Below, in pieces: positions 32,350 through 40,957 of a DNA stretch of 64,000 nucleotides. Each line of letters begins with the position of its first letter. The first letter of the stretch is position 1. The stretch comes from FEN-1139 sp038207155 (GTDB taxonomy: Bacteria; Myxococcota_A; Polyangia; Polyangiales; Polyangiaceae), in the NCBI GenBank assembly GCA_038207155.1, contig JBBRAB010000010.1, forward strand, positions 70,915 to 134,914. The letters run 5' to 3'. A program made the position numbers and the translations under genes. A model generated the notes under the pieces. The model was not told the origin of the DNA. It was given only the letters and a program-made list of their open reading frames with translations, and searched no databases.

Positions 32350-32886
32350 ATGCCTTCGTTCTATCTCCACGCCCCGCAGGACTTCACGAACCTCTGCGTG
32401 ATCGCACGTTCGCTGGAGTCCTTGGGTTGGTCGCGCTGTTTCGTCTTCGATCCGCATCACCACCTGCGTGAGCGCTACGGCAAGGCTCGTCGGCAGCGGC
32501 TCCGGACGCTCTCGGCGGGCGCCTTTGACGCCATGGAGTTCCTGCTCGTGGCCGAGCCGCGCTCGTTTCTCGAAAGCTATCCGGGGCGTCGCCTCGCCAC
32601 ACTCGCCGCCCCGCAGGTGCCCGACTATCAGCAGTTTGCGTTTGAGCGAGATGATCTGCTGCTGCTCGGGCCTGAGGGCGCCGGGCTGCCCGACGACATC
32701 CGCAACGCCTGCAATGGCGCCATCACGATTCCGCTCGTTGGCAAGACCACCAGTCTAAATCTGTCCGTGTCTGTGGCGCTCTTTGCGGGCGAGCTACGCA
32801 GACAGCTGGGCGCTGGGGCCGCGGACGGTCCGCAGGCGCAGGGCGTGCGTTCGCTGCGGGTCGCGCCGGTTCGCGCTAGCGCGTGA
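32350..32886 (+). CDS. SpoU-family RNA 2'-O-methyltransferase, TrmL-like
   Basis: SPOUT-fold methylase, 178 residues, that should methylate a ribose in tRNA or rRNA. Motifs: N-terminal PQDFTNLCVIARSLESLGWS, the SAM-binding DLLLLGPEGAGLPDDI, and knot motif 3 TTSLNLSVSVALFAGEL. The short length without an extra N-terminal domain suits the TrmL type (tRNA wobble position 34), though the substrate is not certain. Start ATG 32350 with GCGGAG upstream. It follows the MCP gene by 12 bases, and its 3' end overlaps ruvA tail to tail by 11 bases. Confidence 0.87.
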   Translation: MPSFYLHAPQDFTNLCVIARSLESLGWSRCFVFDPHHHLRERYGKARRQRLRTLSAGAFDAMEFLLVAEPRSFLESYPGRRLATLAAPQVPDYQQFAFERDDLLLLGPEGAGLPDDIRNACNGAITIPLVGKTTSLNLSVSVALFAGELRRQLGAGAADGPQAQGVRSLRVAPVRASA

Positions 32887-33472
32887 GTACCGCCAGGGAT
32901 TCCCGCAGGAGCTCCGAGAGTGAGCGACCCTCGACCTCGCCGAGCGCGGCCACTGCGCGTTCGGCCTCGGGCGCCTTGTAACCCATGTGAATGAGGGCGT
33001 CCCTGAGGCGCTCGGACAAGGTCGAGACGTTGGCGATGCGCAGCTCGGGCGCGGCGCTCCCAAGCTGGTCGACCTTCGAGCCCAGCTCGAGCAGCACGCG
33101 TTCGGCGGTCTTTTTGCCGATCCCAGGCACTTTGGACAGGGTCTTCGGATCCCCACTTCGGATCGCTGCGGCAAGCTCGCGTGGCGGCAGACAACCGAGC
33201 AGGTGGATGGCTGTCTTCGGCCCGACGTTGGGGACGCCGAGCAGCAGCCGAAAGACCTTGCGCTCGGTCTCGTCGGCGAAGCCAAAGAGCTCCAGTTGAT
33301 CCTGTTTGTGGACGGTGTGCACCGTCAGGATCACCTGCCCGTCAGGCTGGTACTGCGCGCGTCCGAGCGTGCCCGCTGGCAGCGCGAGCTCGTAACCAAG
33401 TCCACCGACATCCACGATGACGGTGCCCTCAGCGGTTTCGCTCACGACCTGGCCTACGACTCGTCCAATCAT
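32876..33472 (-). CDS. ruvA: Holliday junction helicase subunit RuvA
   Basis: DNA-binding tetramer that holds Holliday junctions for RuvB. The 198-residue product has full family length: domain I OB fold (MIGRVVGQVVSETAEGTVIV, TVHTVHKQDQLELFGFAD), domain II helix-hairpin-helix pairs (LLGVPNVGPKTAIHLLG and LSKVPGIGKKTAERVLLELG), and the C-terminal domain III that contacts RuvB (LRDALIHMGYKAPEAERAVA). No ruvB or ruvC is adjacent in the window. Start ATG 33472. Confidence 0.97.
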   Translation of the reverse strand: MIGRVVGQVVSETAEGTVIVDVGGLGYELALPAGTLGRAQYQPDGQVILTVHTVHKQDQLELFGFADETERKVFRLLLGVPNVGPKTAIHLLGCLPPRELAAAIRSGDPKTLSKVPGIGKKTAERVLLELGSKVDQLGSAAPELRIANVSTLSERLRDALIHMGYKAPEAERAVAALGEVEGRSLSELLRESLAVLTR

Positions 33473-33633
33473 GGGGCCCGCAAGCTAGCACCTCTGGCGC
33501 CAGGACGTCGCTGGTCGGTTCCGTCGCCCCGGGATACCCATGGCGCCGTCCCGCGGCTCGAACCGAGCCACAATCCTGCGAGGGCCGCGGCGACGATGGC
33601 TTTGCTACAGGGTCGGTGCTAGCGAGCGGGGTG

Positions 33634-33936
33634 ATGACCTCGGCACAGCGCCTCGCCTGCTTCGGCCTGCTCAGCTTCGCCACCGCCTGTGGTGGTTCGG
33701 CAAGCGAGACCCCCGACCCCGTGCGGCCCGATGCTTGGCAGTTTGAGGCCCGCCACCATCAGCTGCTGGCCGAAGGGGCTGCTGCAGGCGCGCCTGCAAC
33801 CGAGGCCGCCGTTGAGGCGGCCCCGAGAGCCCTGCCTGCCCAGCCTACCTGGGGCAAGGGCGTTCGACGCAAGTCCTCAGAAGCTGCCCTGCCAGCTCAG
33901 CCCAGCGCTGGTTCGACCAACCCAGGGCGCCCATAG
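33634..33936 (+). CDS. small predicted lipoprotein (100 aa)
   Basis: The ATG at 33634, with GAGCGGGG just before it, gives a clear lipoprotein signal (MTSAQRLACFGLLS, lipobox FATAC). An Ala/Glu/Pro-rich mature part without a known domain follows. An in-frame upstream codon would add six residues. The last 60 bases overlap the 3' end of the convergent TPR gene, which is unusual but allowed. Supported only by the signal peptide and ribosome site. Confidence 0.55.
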   Translation: MTSAQRLACFGLLSFATACGGSASETPDPVRPDAWQFEARHHQLLAEGAAAGAPATEAAVEAAPRALPAQPTWGKGVRRKSSEAALPAQPSAGSTNPGRP

Positions 33937-34743
33937 GCGTTGGGGCTCGGCGGCGGCGGACTTCGTCGTCAACTGGCCCCCGTTGTAGAAGAACCAGCCG
34001 GCGCCCGCTGCGATCAGGGCAGTTCCAGCCCCGAGCGAGACCTGTCCGAGCGTGATCTGGCTGCGACCGTCGTTACCCTGCTGAGCTGCGGAGGTCGGGC
34101 ATCCGCTGCGCGACCCGCCGCAGGACTGCTCGGCGTTGGTGACGTCGCTCTGCCCAGTGAGCCAGGCATAGGTACCGAATCCAGCGGCCAGCACGCCGAC
34201 CCCAACCAAACTACCTGCAAGCACAGGCCCCAGCGGGAACGGCTTGGATGGACCCGTACTCACTGACGCGGGCGCCTTGTCGTCGCCTGCAGCTGCCTGT
34301 GTGGCGGCGGGTGCCGGTACCGGCGCGGGAGGCGCGTTATGACGCTGTTGCTGCTCGGCGATGTTCTTTTCCATCGACTCGACCGCGCGCTCAAGCTGCG
34401 GTCGTTCGGAATACTCCGGTGAGCGATCGAGGAACGTGCGCAGCGCGACCACCGCTTGGTCGAGGTTGGCTTTGCCTTCGTACGCACGCGAGAGATTGTG
34501 CAGTAGCAGGGTCGCGCTGCAGTCCCTTCGGAAGGCGTCTTCCCAGTACAGGATCGCGCGGTCGTAGTCGCGCTCGTTGAACGACACGTTGCCCGCTTGA
34601 AAGGCTCCCTTGGCGGCCTGGACGTCCGCTTCGCTCGGCTGGCGGTTGCACGCAGGGTAGGGATGAGTTTCTGCGGCCTGGCACAGAGAGGGAATAACCA
34701 ACAGCAGGGCTGTCGAAAGGCAGGGAAGAACGAACCTCGGCAT
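33877..34743 (-). CDS. secreted TPR protein with C-terminal membrane segments
   Basis: Envelope protein of 288 residues. The signal peptide starts at ATG 34743 (MPRFVLPCLSTALLLVIPSL, cleavage after CQA). A TPR-like stretch follows (VQAAKGAFQAGNVSFNERDY, AILYWEDAFRRDCSATLLLH, LSRAYEGKANLDQAVVALRT). Then come a Pro/Ala linker, a hydrophobic segment (LAGSLVGVGVLAAGFGTYAW), a short loop with two cysteines (SCGGSRSGC) and a second hydrophobic segment. This TPR-linker-two-helix plan resembles the PEGA/TPR gene transcribed divergently at 34927, so the two may be distant relatives. The 183 bases between them hold both promoters. Confidence 0.78.
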   Translation of the reverse strand: MPRFVLPCLSTALLLVIPSLCQAAETHPYPACNRQPSEADVQAAKGAFQAGNVSFNERDYDRAILYWEDAFRRDCSATLLLHNLSRAYEGKANLDQAVVALRTFLDRSPEYSERPQLERAVESMEKNIAEQQQRHNAPPAPVPAPAATQAAAGDDKAPASVSTGPSKPFPLGPVLAGSLVGVGVLAAGFGTYAWLTGQSDVTNAEQSCGGSRSGCPTSAAQQGNDGRSQITLGQVSLGAGTALIAAGAGWFFYNGGQLTTKSAAAEPQRLWAPWVGRTSAGLSWQGSF

Positions 34744-34926
34744 GGCGGCAACAATCCTTGAAACGCGCAAAGCAACCTAGCAGGCCCTGAGAATAGGACG
34801 ACCCCGGGGGTTGACTCAAATCCGAATGGCATCAAACCAAAAAAACAACTGGCCGGGCGGCCAATTGTTCCCCTGCGAAGTCGCCTTGTGTCGGCGCGCC
34901 ATTCGGGGGCATGGTTGCATACCGCA

Positions 34927-36549
34927 ATGCGTACCCCTTCGCTTGGCGTTCGGCTCCTCCTGATAGCGGCCTGCGGTTTGGGCGCGCCCATTTCCACTCT
35001 GGGCACCCTGCGGGCAGCCCCTGGGGCACCGACCAGTGTCGAGTCCATCCGGCGCTACATGGAAAAGGGCCAGGCGCTGTTCCTGGCAGGTGAGTCGCTC
35101 AAGGCCGCTGAGCTCTTCGAGGCGGGCTACGAGTTTCACCCCTACTCCGCGTTCCTGTTCAACGCCGGCGTGGCGCGCGAGAAGGCGGCGCGTCTCGAGG
35201 AAGCCCTGGCGAACTATCGCAAGTACCTTGAGGTGGACGCCAAGGCTCCCGATCGGGCCGAGGTTGAGCGTCGCATCGCGGCGCTCGAGCAGAAGCTGCT
35301 CGAGCAAAAACACGCGGCTGAGTCCCCATCCAGCAAACCGGCCCCCATCACCCCCCCGCGCGAGGAGCTAGCGACCAAGTCCCTGCTGCTGGTTGAGACA
35401 GAGCCGGTGGGTGCACCTCTGCATGTGTATCGCCGTACGACCGGCGAGCTGCCGTTCAGCCCCGGACAGGCGAACCCGGATTGGGTGGAAGTGGCCGCCG
35501 GCGAGGCGCCCGCCAACCTGACGCTCGACGTTGGCAAGTACTACGTCCTGGTCGACAAGTGGAAGGACTTCAACGGCAGCGGTGCCGACGTTGAAGTCAG
35601 CTCCGGGCACGTGCATCAGGTCAAAATCAGCCTTTCCCAGGGGGAATTCGCTGGTTTGCTCAGCGTGGCCACGAACGTGGCTCGCGCGCGGGTGTACCTC
35701 GACGATCCCAAAAGAAAGCTCGAACCTTGGGCGCGCGGTCCCCACTCGGGGCTGGTCGCCTCCGGCGATCATGAGCTGCTCGTCGAAGCGCTGGGCTACG
35801 CGCCCGTCAGACGAAAAGTGCATCTCGACGCGGGCGCCAAGGCGGAGCTCAAGCTCGAACTCGAGCGGGTGAACTACGGTTCTCTGTGGTTTGACTCGAA
35901 TTCCCCTGAGCTGACAGTGTGGCTCGATGGTCGTGAAGTCGGGCACCTGGCGGGGGGCAGTCCTCCCTTGCTGCTAGAAAAAGTGCCTGCAGGGCCTCAT
36001 CGCCTGCGCTGCGAAACCGACGGTCGAAAGCCGGTGGAGTCCGAGCTTCTGGTGCCGCGCGGGCAGGTCCTGCCGGTGTATTCGCACATGGTCCCGACGC
36101 CGCCCCGCGGGGCCGCCTGGACGCAGGCCGCCATCGCGACCGTGTTGCTCGGCGGAGGAATCTACGTCGGACTCGAGTCCAATCGTCTGCACGATGAGCT
36201 CGCAGCCGACCGCAGCGCGGGCGTCCTCGAGTCGGGGGATTCACGCAAGACGCGCGGAAAAGTCTACGCGATTGCGGCTGACATCAGCTTCGTCGGTGCC
36301 GCGGTCCTCGGAGGCTTGGCGACCTACTCCTTCTTGCGCGATCCGCTGCCGCCCTCGCGCATCGTCACCGAAGCGCCGCGCGAGTTCGACGCGCCTGCTC
36401 CCAGCTCCAACACCGAGGTAAGTCCGGCGAAAAAACGCTCGGGGGCACTCGGCCCTCGCTCGCGTTCCGTGCCATTGGCCGCACTTCGGCCGGTCCCCGC
36501 ACCACTTAGCGCCGAGCGCGCTCGGTTTCACGGGCGAGGAGGACTGTGA
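34927..36549 (+). CDS. TPR-PEGA envelope protein
   Basis: A 540-residue exported protein. After the signal (MRTPSLGVRLLLIAACGLGA) come TPR-like helices (MEKGQALFLAGESLKAAELF, FNAGVAREKAARLEEALANY) and a Glu/Lys coiled coil. Several PEGA-like beta modules follow (TNVARARVYLDDPKRKLEPW, GLVASGDHELLVEALGYAPV, PELTVWLDGREVGHLAGGSP, LLEKVPAGPHRLRCETDGRK). Then come two hydrophobic helices (AAIATVLLGGGIYVGLES and ISFVGAAVLGGLATYSFL) and a basic tail. PEGA modules are thought to hold proteins to the cell surface. Start ATG 34927 restores the signal. The stop overlaps the next start (TGATG). Confidence 0.83.
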   Translation: MRTPSLGVRLLLIAACGLGAPISTLGTLRAAPGAPTSVESIRRYMEKGQALFLAGESLKAAELFEAGYEFHPYSAFLFNAGVAREKAARLEEALANYRKYLEVDAKAPDRAEVERRIAALEQKLLEQKHAAESPSSKPAPITPPREELATKSLLLVETEPVGAPLHVYRRTTGELPFSPGQANPDWVEVAAGEAPANLTLDVGKYYVLVDKWKDFNGSGADVEVSSGHVHQVKISLSQGEFAGLLSVATNVARARVYLDDPKRKLEPWARGPHSGLVASGDHELLVEALGYAPVRRKVHLDAGAKAELKLELERVNYGSLWFDSNSPELTVWLDGREVGHLAGGSPPLLLEKVPAGPHRLRCETDGRKPVESELLVPRGQVLPVYSHMVPTPPRGAAWTQAAIATVLLGGGIYVGLESNRLHDELAADRSAGVLESGDSRKTRGKVYAIAADISFVGAAVLGGLATYSFLRDPLPPSRIVTEAPREFDAPAPSSNTEVSPAKKRSGALGPRSRSVPLAALRPVPAPLSAERARFHGRGGL

Positions 36550-37823
36550 TGCGCCAGTCGTTGCTAATCGTCGGGCTGCTCGGAGTCTCGGGCTGTTCGT
36601 ACACCCGCTTCGATGATGTGACCAAGGACAGCCCCGCAGTGGAGCTCCGTGGACAGGGCGTCGTGTCGGCAGGTTTTGCCTCGGTCACGCTGCGCTCAGG
36701 GACCTCGAACTACCTGCTCTCGAGCGGCGTGGACGCCGCGGCGCTCTACTCGCTGGGTGGCGTCGATCGTCCCGACCGCGATCCGTCGCACAGCTTTTCC
36801 TGCGCGAGCTCGGCCCACTGCTACCTGTCGAGCTCGCCGAGCGCAGTCGAGCGGCGCGTCGCCGGGGTTCGGCGGACCTGTGCAGTCTTCGCTCTTGGTC
36901 TTGAGAGCGACGGCAGTGGCGCGCGGCTGTCTCTGGCGTGCACGGACATGACTCGGCGCGTGCTGCCCGTGCCCGCGGAGGTGGCCGCCGCGCTCACGCC
37001 AGACGCCAAGTTCAAGTTGGGCGAGCCTCAAACGGCCAGTGCCGCGGACGGCTCAATCGCTGCTTCACTTCCGTCCGCTGGGGCCGTCTGGTGGTACCCG
37101 CCAAGCTCGGACAAGCCGCTGCTTCTAACCGCGCCGACCGGACGTCAGGGCTGGGGGGCGGCCATGGCGCTCTCTTGGTATGACGGTAGGCGCCTGCTCT
37201 TTATTGCCGACGCAGCCGGCAAGTCCGTGGACGTCCTTGAATTGATGGACGATGCCACAGTGACGCAGCTCGGCTGCGTGTCCGACGCCACTGCGTTTGC
37301 CAGCCGTCTTGCGCTCGGGCGTTTCGACAAGGATGCCGCTCCTGATCTCGCCCTCAGTGGTGCGGGCAAAGTCCAGGTCATCCCCGGGACGAAGTGGGCC
37401 GGGCTGAGTCCGACGTGCAGCGCTGTGAAGACTGTGACTGCGGTGCCACCGGCTGGATGCCAGGAGGATGAAGAGGTCGCCAACTGCGCCGCGGGCGAAT
37501 TTGGGAGCTCGCTGGCTGCAGCGGATCTCGATGACGATGGTCGCGATGAGCTGCTGGTGGGAGCGCCGGGACTCTCGGTTCGAGGAGAGAGCGCTGCGGG
37601 CGCTGTGTTTGCGCTTCAACTTGGGTCCAAGCAGTTTCAGCGCTCCGATGTGTTCTTCGTTTCCTCGGCCAGTTCCGGTGACCGGCTCGGAAGCTCAGTG
37701 GCGGCAATCTCGCTCGACGGGCCGGATGCACTAGTGGCGGGCGCTTCGGGTGGCGGAAAATCGATTGCCTTCTATTGTTCTGAGCTTGCTGTCAACTCGT
37801 CGCGCTCGGGTCGTTGTCGCTGA
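36549..37823 (+). CDS. FG-GAP repeat lipoprotein
   Basis: Predicted lipoprotein of 424 residues with lipobox GVSGC, then strand-rich repeats that fit a seven-blade FG-GAP/integrin-alpha-like propeller. Calcium-loop motifs are visible: GRFDKDAAPDLALSG, and most clearly EFGSSLAAADLDDDGRDELL followed by VGAPGLSV; also GDRLGSSVAAISLDG near the end. The start is ATG 36549, sharing bases with the upstream stop; a GTG three bases earlier is the alternative. It is co-translated with the TPR-PEGA gene, and the NtrC regulator follows 11 bases later, so surface proteins and regulator form one operon. Confidence 0.8.
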   Translation: MRQSLLIVGLLGVSGCSYTRFDDVTKDSPAVELRGQGVVSAGFASVTLRSGTSNYLLSSGVDAAALYSLGGVDRPDRDPSHSFSCASSAHCYLSSSPSAVERRVAGVRRTCAVFALGLESDGSGARLSLACTDMTRRVLPVPAEVAAALTPDAKFKLGEPQTASAADGSIAASLPSAGAVWWYPPSSDKPLLLTAPTGRQGWGAAMALSWYDGRRLLFIADAAGKSVDVLELMDDATVTQLGCVSDATAFASRLALGRFDKDAAPDLALSGAGKVQVIPGTKWAGLSPTCSAVKTVTAVPPAGCQEDEEVANCAAGEFGSSLAAADLDDDGRDELLVGAPGLSVRGESAAGAVFALQLGSKQFQRSDVFFVSSASSGDRLGSSVAAISLDGPDALVAGASGGGKSIAFYCSELAVNSSRSGRCR

Positions 37824-37834
37824 GGTCATGCTCC

Positions 37835-39271
37835 ATGCTGGGTGAGAAAAAACAGATCCTCGTCGTCGACGACGAGCCCAATCTTCGTCGTGTCATGTCG
37901 GCGATGCTCGTACGCGACGGCTACGACGTGCATCTGGCTGAGGATGGTGAACAGGCCATCAAGACCCTGGCCGAGCATCACATCGATATGGTGATCACCG
38001 ATCTTCGCATGCCGAAGGTCGATGGGATGGAGCTGCTGCGGCAAGCGCTCGCTTCCGACCAAGAGCTGCCAGTGGTGATCATGACGGCGCACGGCTCGGT
38101 GGACAACGCCGTGGAGGCGCTAAAGACCGGGGCGTTCGACTACATCACCAAGCCCTTCGACCAGGCTGAAGTCCGCACCATCGTCAAGAAGGCGCTGCGT
38201 ACGCGTGACCTGGCCGAGGTCGAGGTCTCGCGCGCCGAACCGGGTGCTGGTGAAGAGTCGCGCTTCGGGATAATCGGTCGAAGCGTCGGGATCCGGGAGC
38301 TCTACGCCGTGCTTGAGCGCGTGGCCGCCACCCCCACCACCGTCCTTATCACGGGTGAGAGCGGGACGGGCAAGGAGCTCGTGGCGCGCGCACTTCACGA
38401 AAACTCGTCGCGTAGCGACAAGCCGTTCATCAAGGTGAACTGCGCGGCCATCCCACGGGATCTGATGGAGAGCGAGCTATTTGGTCACGAGCGAGGTGCC
38501 TTTACCGGTGCAATTGGCTCCAAGCCAGGTCGCTTTGAGCTCGCCAATGAGGGGACGCTGTTTCTAGATGAAATCGGCAGCATTCCGATCGAGATGCAGG
38601 TCAAGCTGCTGCGCGCGCTTCAAGAGAGCGAGTTTGAACGCGTCGGCGGGATCAAGACGATTCGGGTGGACGTCCGACTCGTGGCGGCCACCAATAGCGA
38701 GCTCAAAAAGGAGATCGAGAACGGGAACTTCCGTGACGACCTGTACTATCGGCTGAACGTAGTTCCGATCCGCCTTCCGCCACTGCGCGAGCGAATCGAT
38801 GACATCGCCCTATTGGCCTCGCATTTTCTCGAGAAATTCAATCGGCGACTGAACAAGCAGCTGACCGGTATCACTGAGGAGGCCTCGCTCGCCCTCGAGA
38901 GCCACCCCTGGCCGGGCAATATTCGTGAGCTGGAAAACGTGATTGAACGCGCGGTGCTATTCGCCGACAACGAGCAGATCGAGTTCTGCAATCTTCCGCC
39001 GGAAATCCGCGAGCTCTCCGACCATTCCCTCTCACGCGCGCAGCGCACTCCCCTGCCGCCCGAGTTTGCTGGCAGCGCCAGCGAGGGGCTTAAGGAGCAG
39101 GTCCGTGCCGCCATGAATCGGCTTGAACGCGATCTGATTCAGCGGGCTCTCGATCAGACCAACGGGAACGTGACGCACGCAGCGCGGTTGCTCAAGATCT
39201 CGCGCAAGGGGCTGCAGCTCAAGATGAAAGAGCTCAACCTGCGTGAACGGGACGACCAACGGGAGTCGTGA
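37835..39271 (+). CDS. NtrC-family sigma-54 response regulator
   Basis: Transcription activator of 478 residues. Receiver: acidic pocket at VVDDE (Asp12, Asp13), phosphorylation site Asp56 in VITDLRMP, and the TKPF lysine. AAA+ core: Walker A GESGTGKE (about 174-181), the sigma-54 contact loop GAFTGA (about 220-225), Walker B LFLDEIG and the arginine-finger region RDDLYYRLNVVPIRLPPLRE. The C-terminal Fis-type helix-turn-helix is GNVTHAARLLKISRKGLQ. It therefore opens sigma-54 promoters when phosphorylated. ATG 37835 begins just before the receiver; a TTG at 37814 is less likely. No histidine kinase is in the window. The last bases overlap the next start (GTGA). Confidence 0.95.
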   Translation: MLGEKKQILVVDDEPNLRRVMSAMLVRDGYDVHLAEDGEQAIKTLAEHHIDMVITDLRMPKVDGMELLRQALASDQELPVVIMTAHGSVDNAVEALKTGAFDYITKPFDQAEVRTIVKKALRTRDLAEVEVSRAEPGAGEESRFGIIGRSVGIRELYAVLERVAATPTTVLITGESGTGKELVARALHENSSRSDKPFIKVNCAAIPRDLMESELFGHERGAFTGAIGSKPGRFELANEGTLFLDEIGSIPIEMQVKLLRALQESEFERVGGIKTIRVDVRLVAATNSELKKEIENGNFRDDLYYRLNVVPIRLPPLRERIDDIALLASHFLEKFNRRLNKQLTGITEEASLALESHPWPGNIRELENVIERAVLFADNEQIEFCNLPPEIRELSDHSLSRAQRTPLPPEFAGSASEGLKEQVRAAMNRLERDLIQRALDQTNGNVTHAARLLKISRKGLQLKMKELNLRERDDQRES

Positions 39272-40479
39272 CCGCCTCTGGGCTGGTTCGGTTCACGACT
39301 CACGCGGCGCTCTGGCTGGTCTGCGTGCCTGGCTGCACGCGAGGGCGCTCGGACGGGGCATCGGCTGCCGCGTCGAGCAGCGCGACCAGGGTTACGACCG
39401 CAGCCCCGCTCGGCAGCGCGGCGGTGTTCACGAACGAGACGCGTCCGGGCATGGTGCTCATTCCCGGTGGTGCCCTGGTGGCTGGGAGCTCGCCAGAGAC
39501 CCAGCCGCGGCGGGCCGATCGCGAGCTCTCCGGCGAGCAGGTGATCCTCAAGCCGTTCTTCATCGACGTCTTTCCGTATCCGAATGAGTCGGGCGCGATC
39601 CCAAAGACTGGAGTGACTCAAGCGCAAGCAGCCGCCCTCTGTGCCGAGCGTGAGCGCCGGCTCTGCACGGAGCTCGAGTGGGAGCGAGCCTGCAAGGGTC
39701 CAAGCAATCTGACCCATGCTTGGGGTCAACGATTTCGGGTGGAATGGTGCGGACTTGGCGTGACGAATTCCGAGCATCCCTCAGGGTTGCGCGTCGCTTG
39801 TCGAAGCGAGTTCGGAGTGCGCGATCTGCATGGCGGGCCCTTCGAGTGGACAGCTAGTCCGTGGCTGAGGGGCAATGCTCCAGGTCAATTTGCGGTGCGC
39901 GGGGGCAATGGAGTCGACGCCGAGCTCGTCGGACGTTGTGCCAACGCAGAGCCGCGCGTTGGCACTGCGAAATCCGCTGCGCTGGGCTTTCGTTGCTGCG
40001 CCGGACCAACCAACAAAGCAGAGGTCATCCTAGCGTTGGAGACCGGTCCGGCATTTTCGGCGGTCGAGCCGCCGGATCCGAAGGTTGCGGCACGGCTGCT
40101 CGCCTTGCTTCCTGACACTGCGAGAGCCCAGCTTGACGCTGGCGCTCCTGAGGTCCAGCGCATCTGGCGTTGGCGCCCGCTGCCGGCAGATCCCATCGAG
40201 GTACTTGGAGTCTGCACACGTGCGCGTGGGGCTTCGCATTGCGGGCTGCTGCTGGCGCGCGACACTCCTGGACGTCCGGTGTTTCTCACCTTCGCGCTGA
40301 CAGGTAGTTTTCTCGCGGCCCCGCTGCTGGATGATGAACCGCGGCGACTGTGGGTGGCGGTCGGCACGGGCTCAGCAGCGAAACGACGCGTGATCCGCTA
40401 TAGCGCGGGGCGCGTCGAACTGGGGACTCCGGAACCGCGCCGCAAGAAGCGTCGCTCGGACGCGGGAGAGCTGGAGTGA
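39268..40479 (+). CDS. lipoprotein with formylglycine-generating-enzyme-like (SUMF1) domain
   Basis: Predicted lipoprotein of 403 residues (lipobox CVPGC). It carries a FGE-sulfatase/SUMF1 fold: MVLIPGGALVAGSS, PFFIDVFPYPN, VTQAQAAALCAERERRLCTE, LEWERACKG, GVRDLHGGPFEWTAS and AALGFRCCAG. The usual copper/active-site cysteine pair of true FGE is not in place, so this is more likely a binding or structural copy than an active enzyme. The C-terminal 140 residues match nothing I know and end in a basic tail. Start GTG 39268 overlaps the NtrC stop, so it is translated with the regulator. Confidence 0.8.
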   Translation: MTASGLVRFTTHAALWLVCVPGCTRGRSDGASAAASSSATRVTTAAPLGSAAVFTNETRPGMVLIPGGALVAGSSPETQPRRADRELSGEQVILKPFFIDVFPYPNESGAIPKTGVTQAQAAALCAERERRLCTELEWERACKGPSNLTHAWGQRFRVEWCGLGVTNSEHPSGLRVACRSEFGVRDLHGGPFEWTASPWLRGNAPGQFAVRGGNGVDAELVGRCANAEPRVGTAKSAALGFRCCAGPTNKAEVILALETGPAFSAVEPPDPKVAARLLALLPDTARAQLDAGAPEVQRIWRWRPLPADPIEVLGVCTRARGASHCGLLLARDTPGRPVFLTFALTGSFLAAPLLDDEPRRLWVAVGTGSAAKRRVIRYSAGRVELGTPEPRRKKRRSDAGELE

Positions 40480-40528
40480 GGCGGTGACCGAGCGCCACGC
40501 GTTGCAAGCGAGGGCAACCTGCAATGGC

Positions 40529-40942
40529 TCAGCGACAGAGTATGGCTGTGCCGTCGACCAGGTTGCGCTGTCGATGCGCATAGCCGCGCAGCAGCGTGAC
40601 TCCTCGCTCGATTCCGAGGCTCTCACCACCCTCTGTGGCGCGTGCGGCATCGAGCGCGCTCGCCGAGGCGGCTTGGAACACCGCGACGAGCGAGTCTTGT
40701 TGACGCGTCAGGCTCTCATCGGCAAACCTCAGCCGACCCAGGTCGCGGGCAAGTTGGTCGTAGTCCGTGCCGAGCGCTTGCCAGTCTTGTTGGCGGGTGG
40801 GCGGCGCGCCGTGAGTGCGCCGCTCAATGCGCTCAAGGCGCGGATTCATCGTTTGCGACAGCAGCCGGCATTGGTCGAGCCGCTCGAAGCGCTGACAGCC
40901 GACAAGGGCCAGTCCCAGGGTCACCAGCAGGGCAGCTCTCAC
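40529..40942 (-). CDS. small lipoprotein (137 aa)
   Basis: Begins at GTG 40942 with a lipoprotein signal (MRAALLVTLGLALVGC). The rest is helical and Gln/Arg-rich (QNLGR-like patterns, LARDLGRLRFADESLTRQQ) with a second cysteine shortly after the lipid one (FERLDQC) and one at the end. Family unknown. It is divergent from the lipoprotein gene at 40958 with only 15 bases between the starts, so the promoters must overlap the coding regions. An open plus-strand frame across it (from 40484) is read-through upstream of the real start. Confidence 0.65.
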   Translation of the reverse strand: MRAALLVTLGLALVGCQRFERLDQCRLLSQTMNPRLERIERRTHGAPPTRQQDWQALGTDYDQLARDLGRLRFADESLTRQQDSLVAVFQAASASALDAARATEGGESLGIERGVTLLRGYAHRQRNLVDGTAILCR

Positions 40943-40957
40943 CCGTCGCGAACTAGC

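Noticed and set aside
40484..40957. upstream extension of the lipoprotein gene at 40958
   Set aside because: Runs antisense to a separate lipoprotein gene and would bury the leader peptide.
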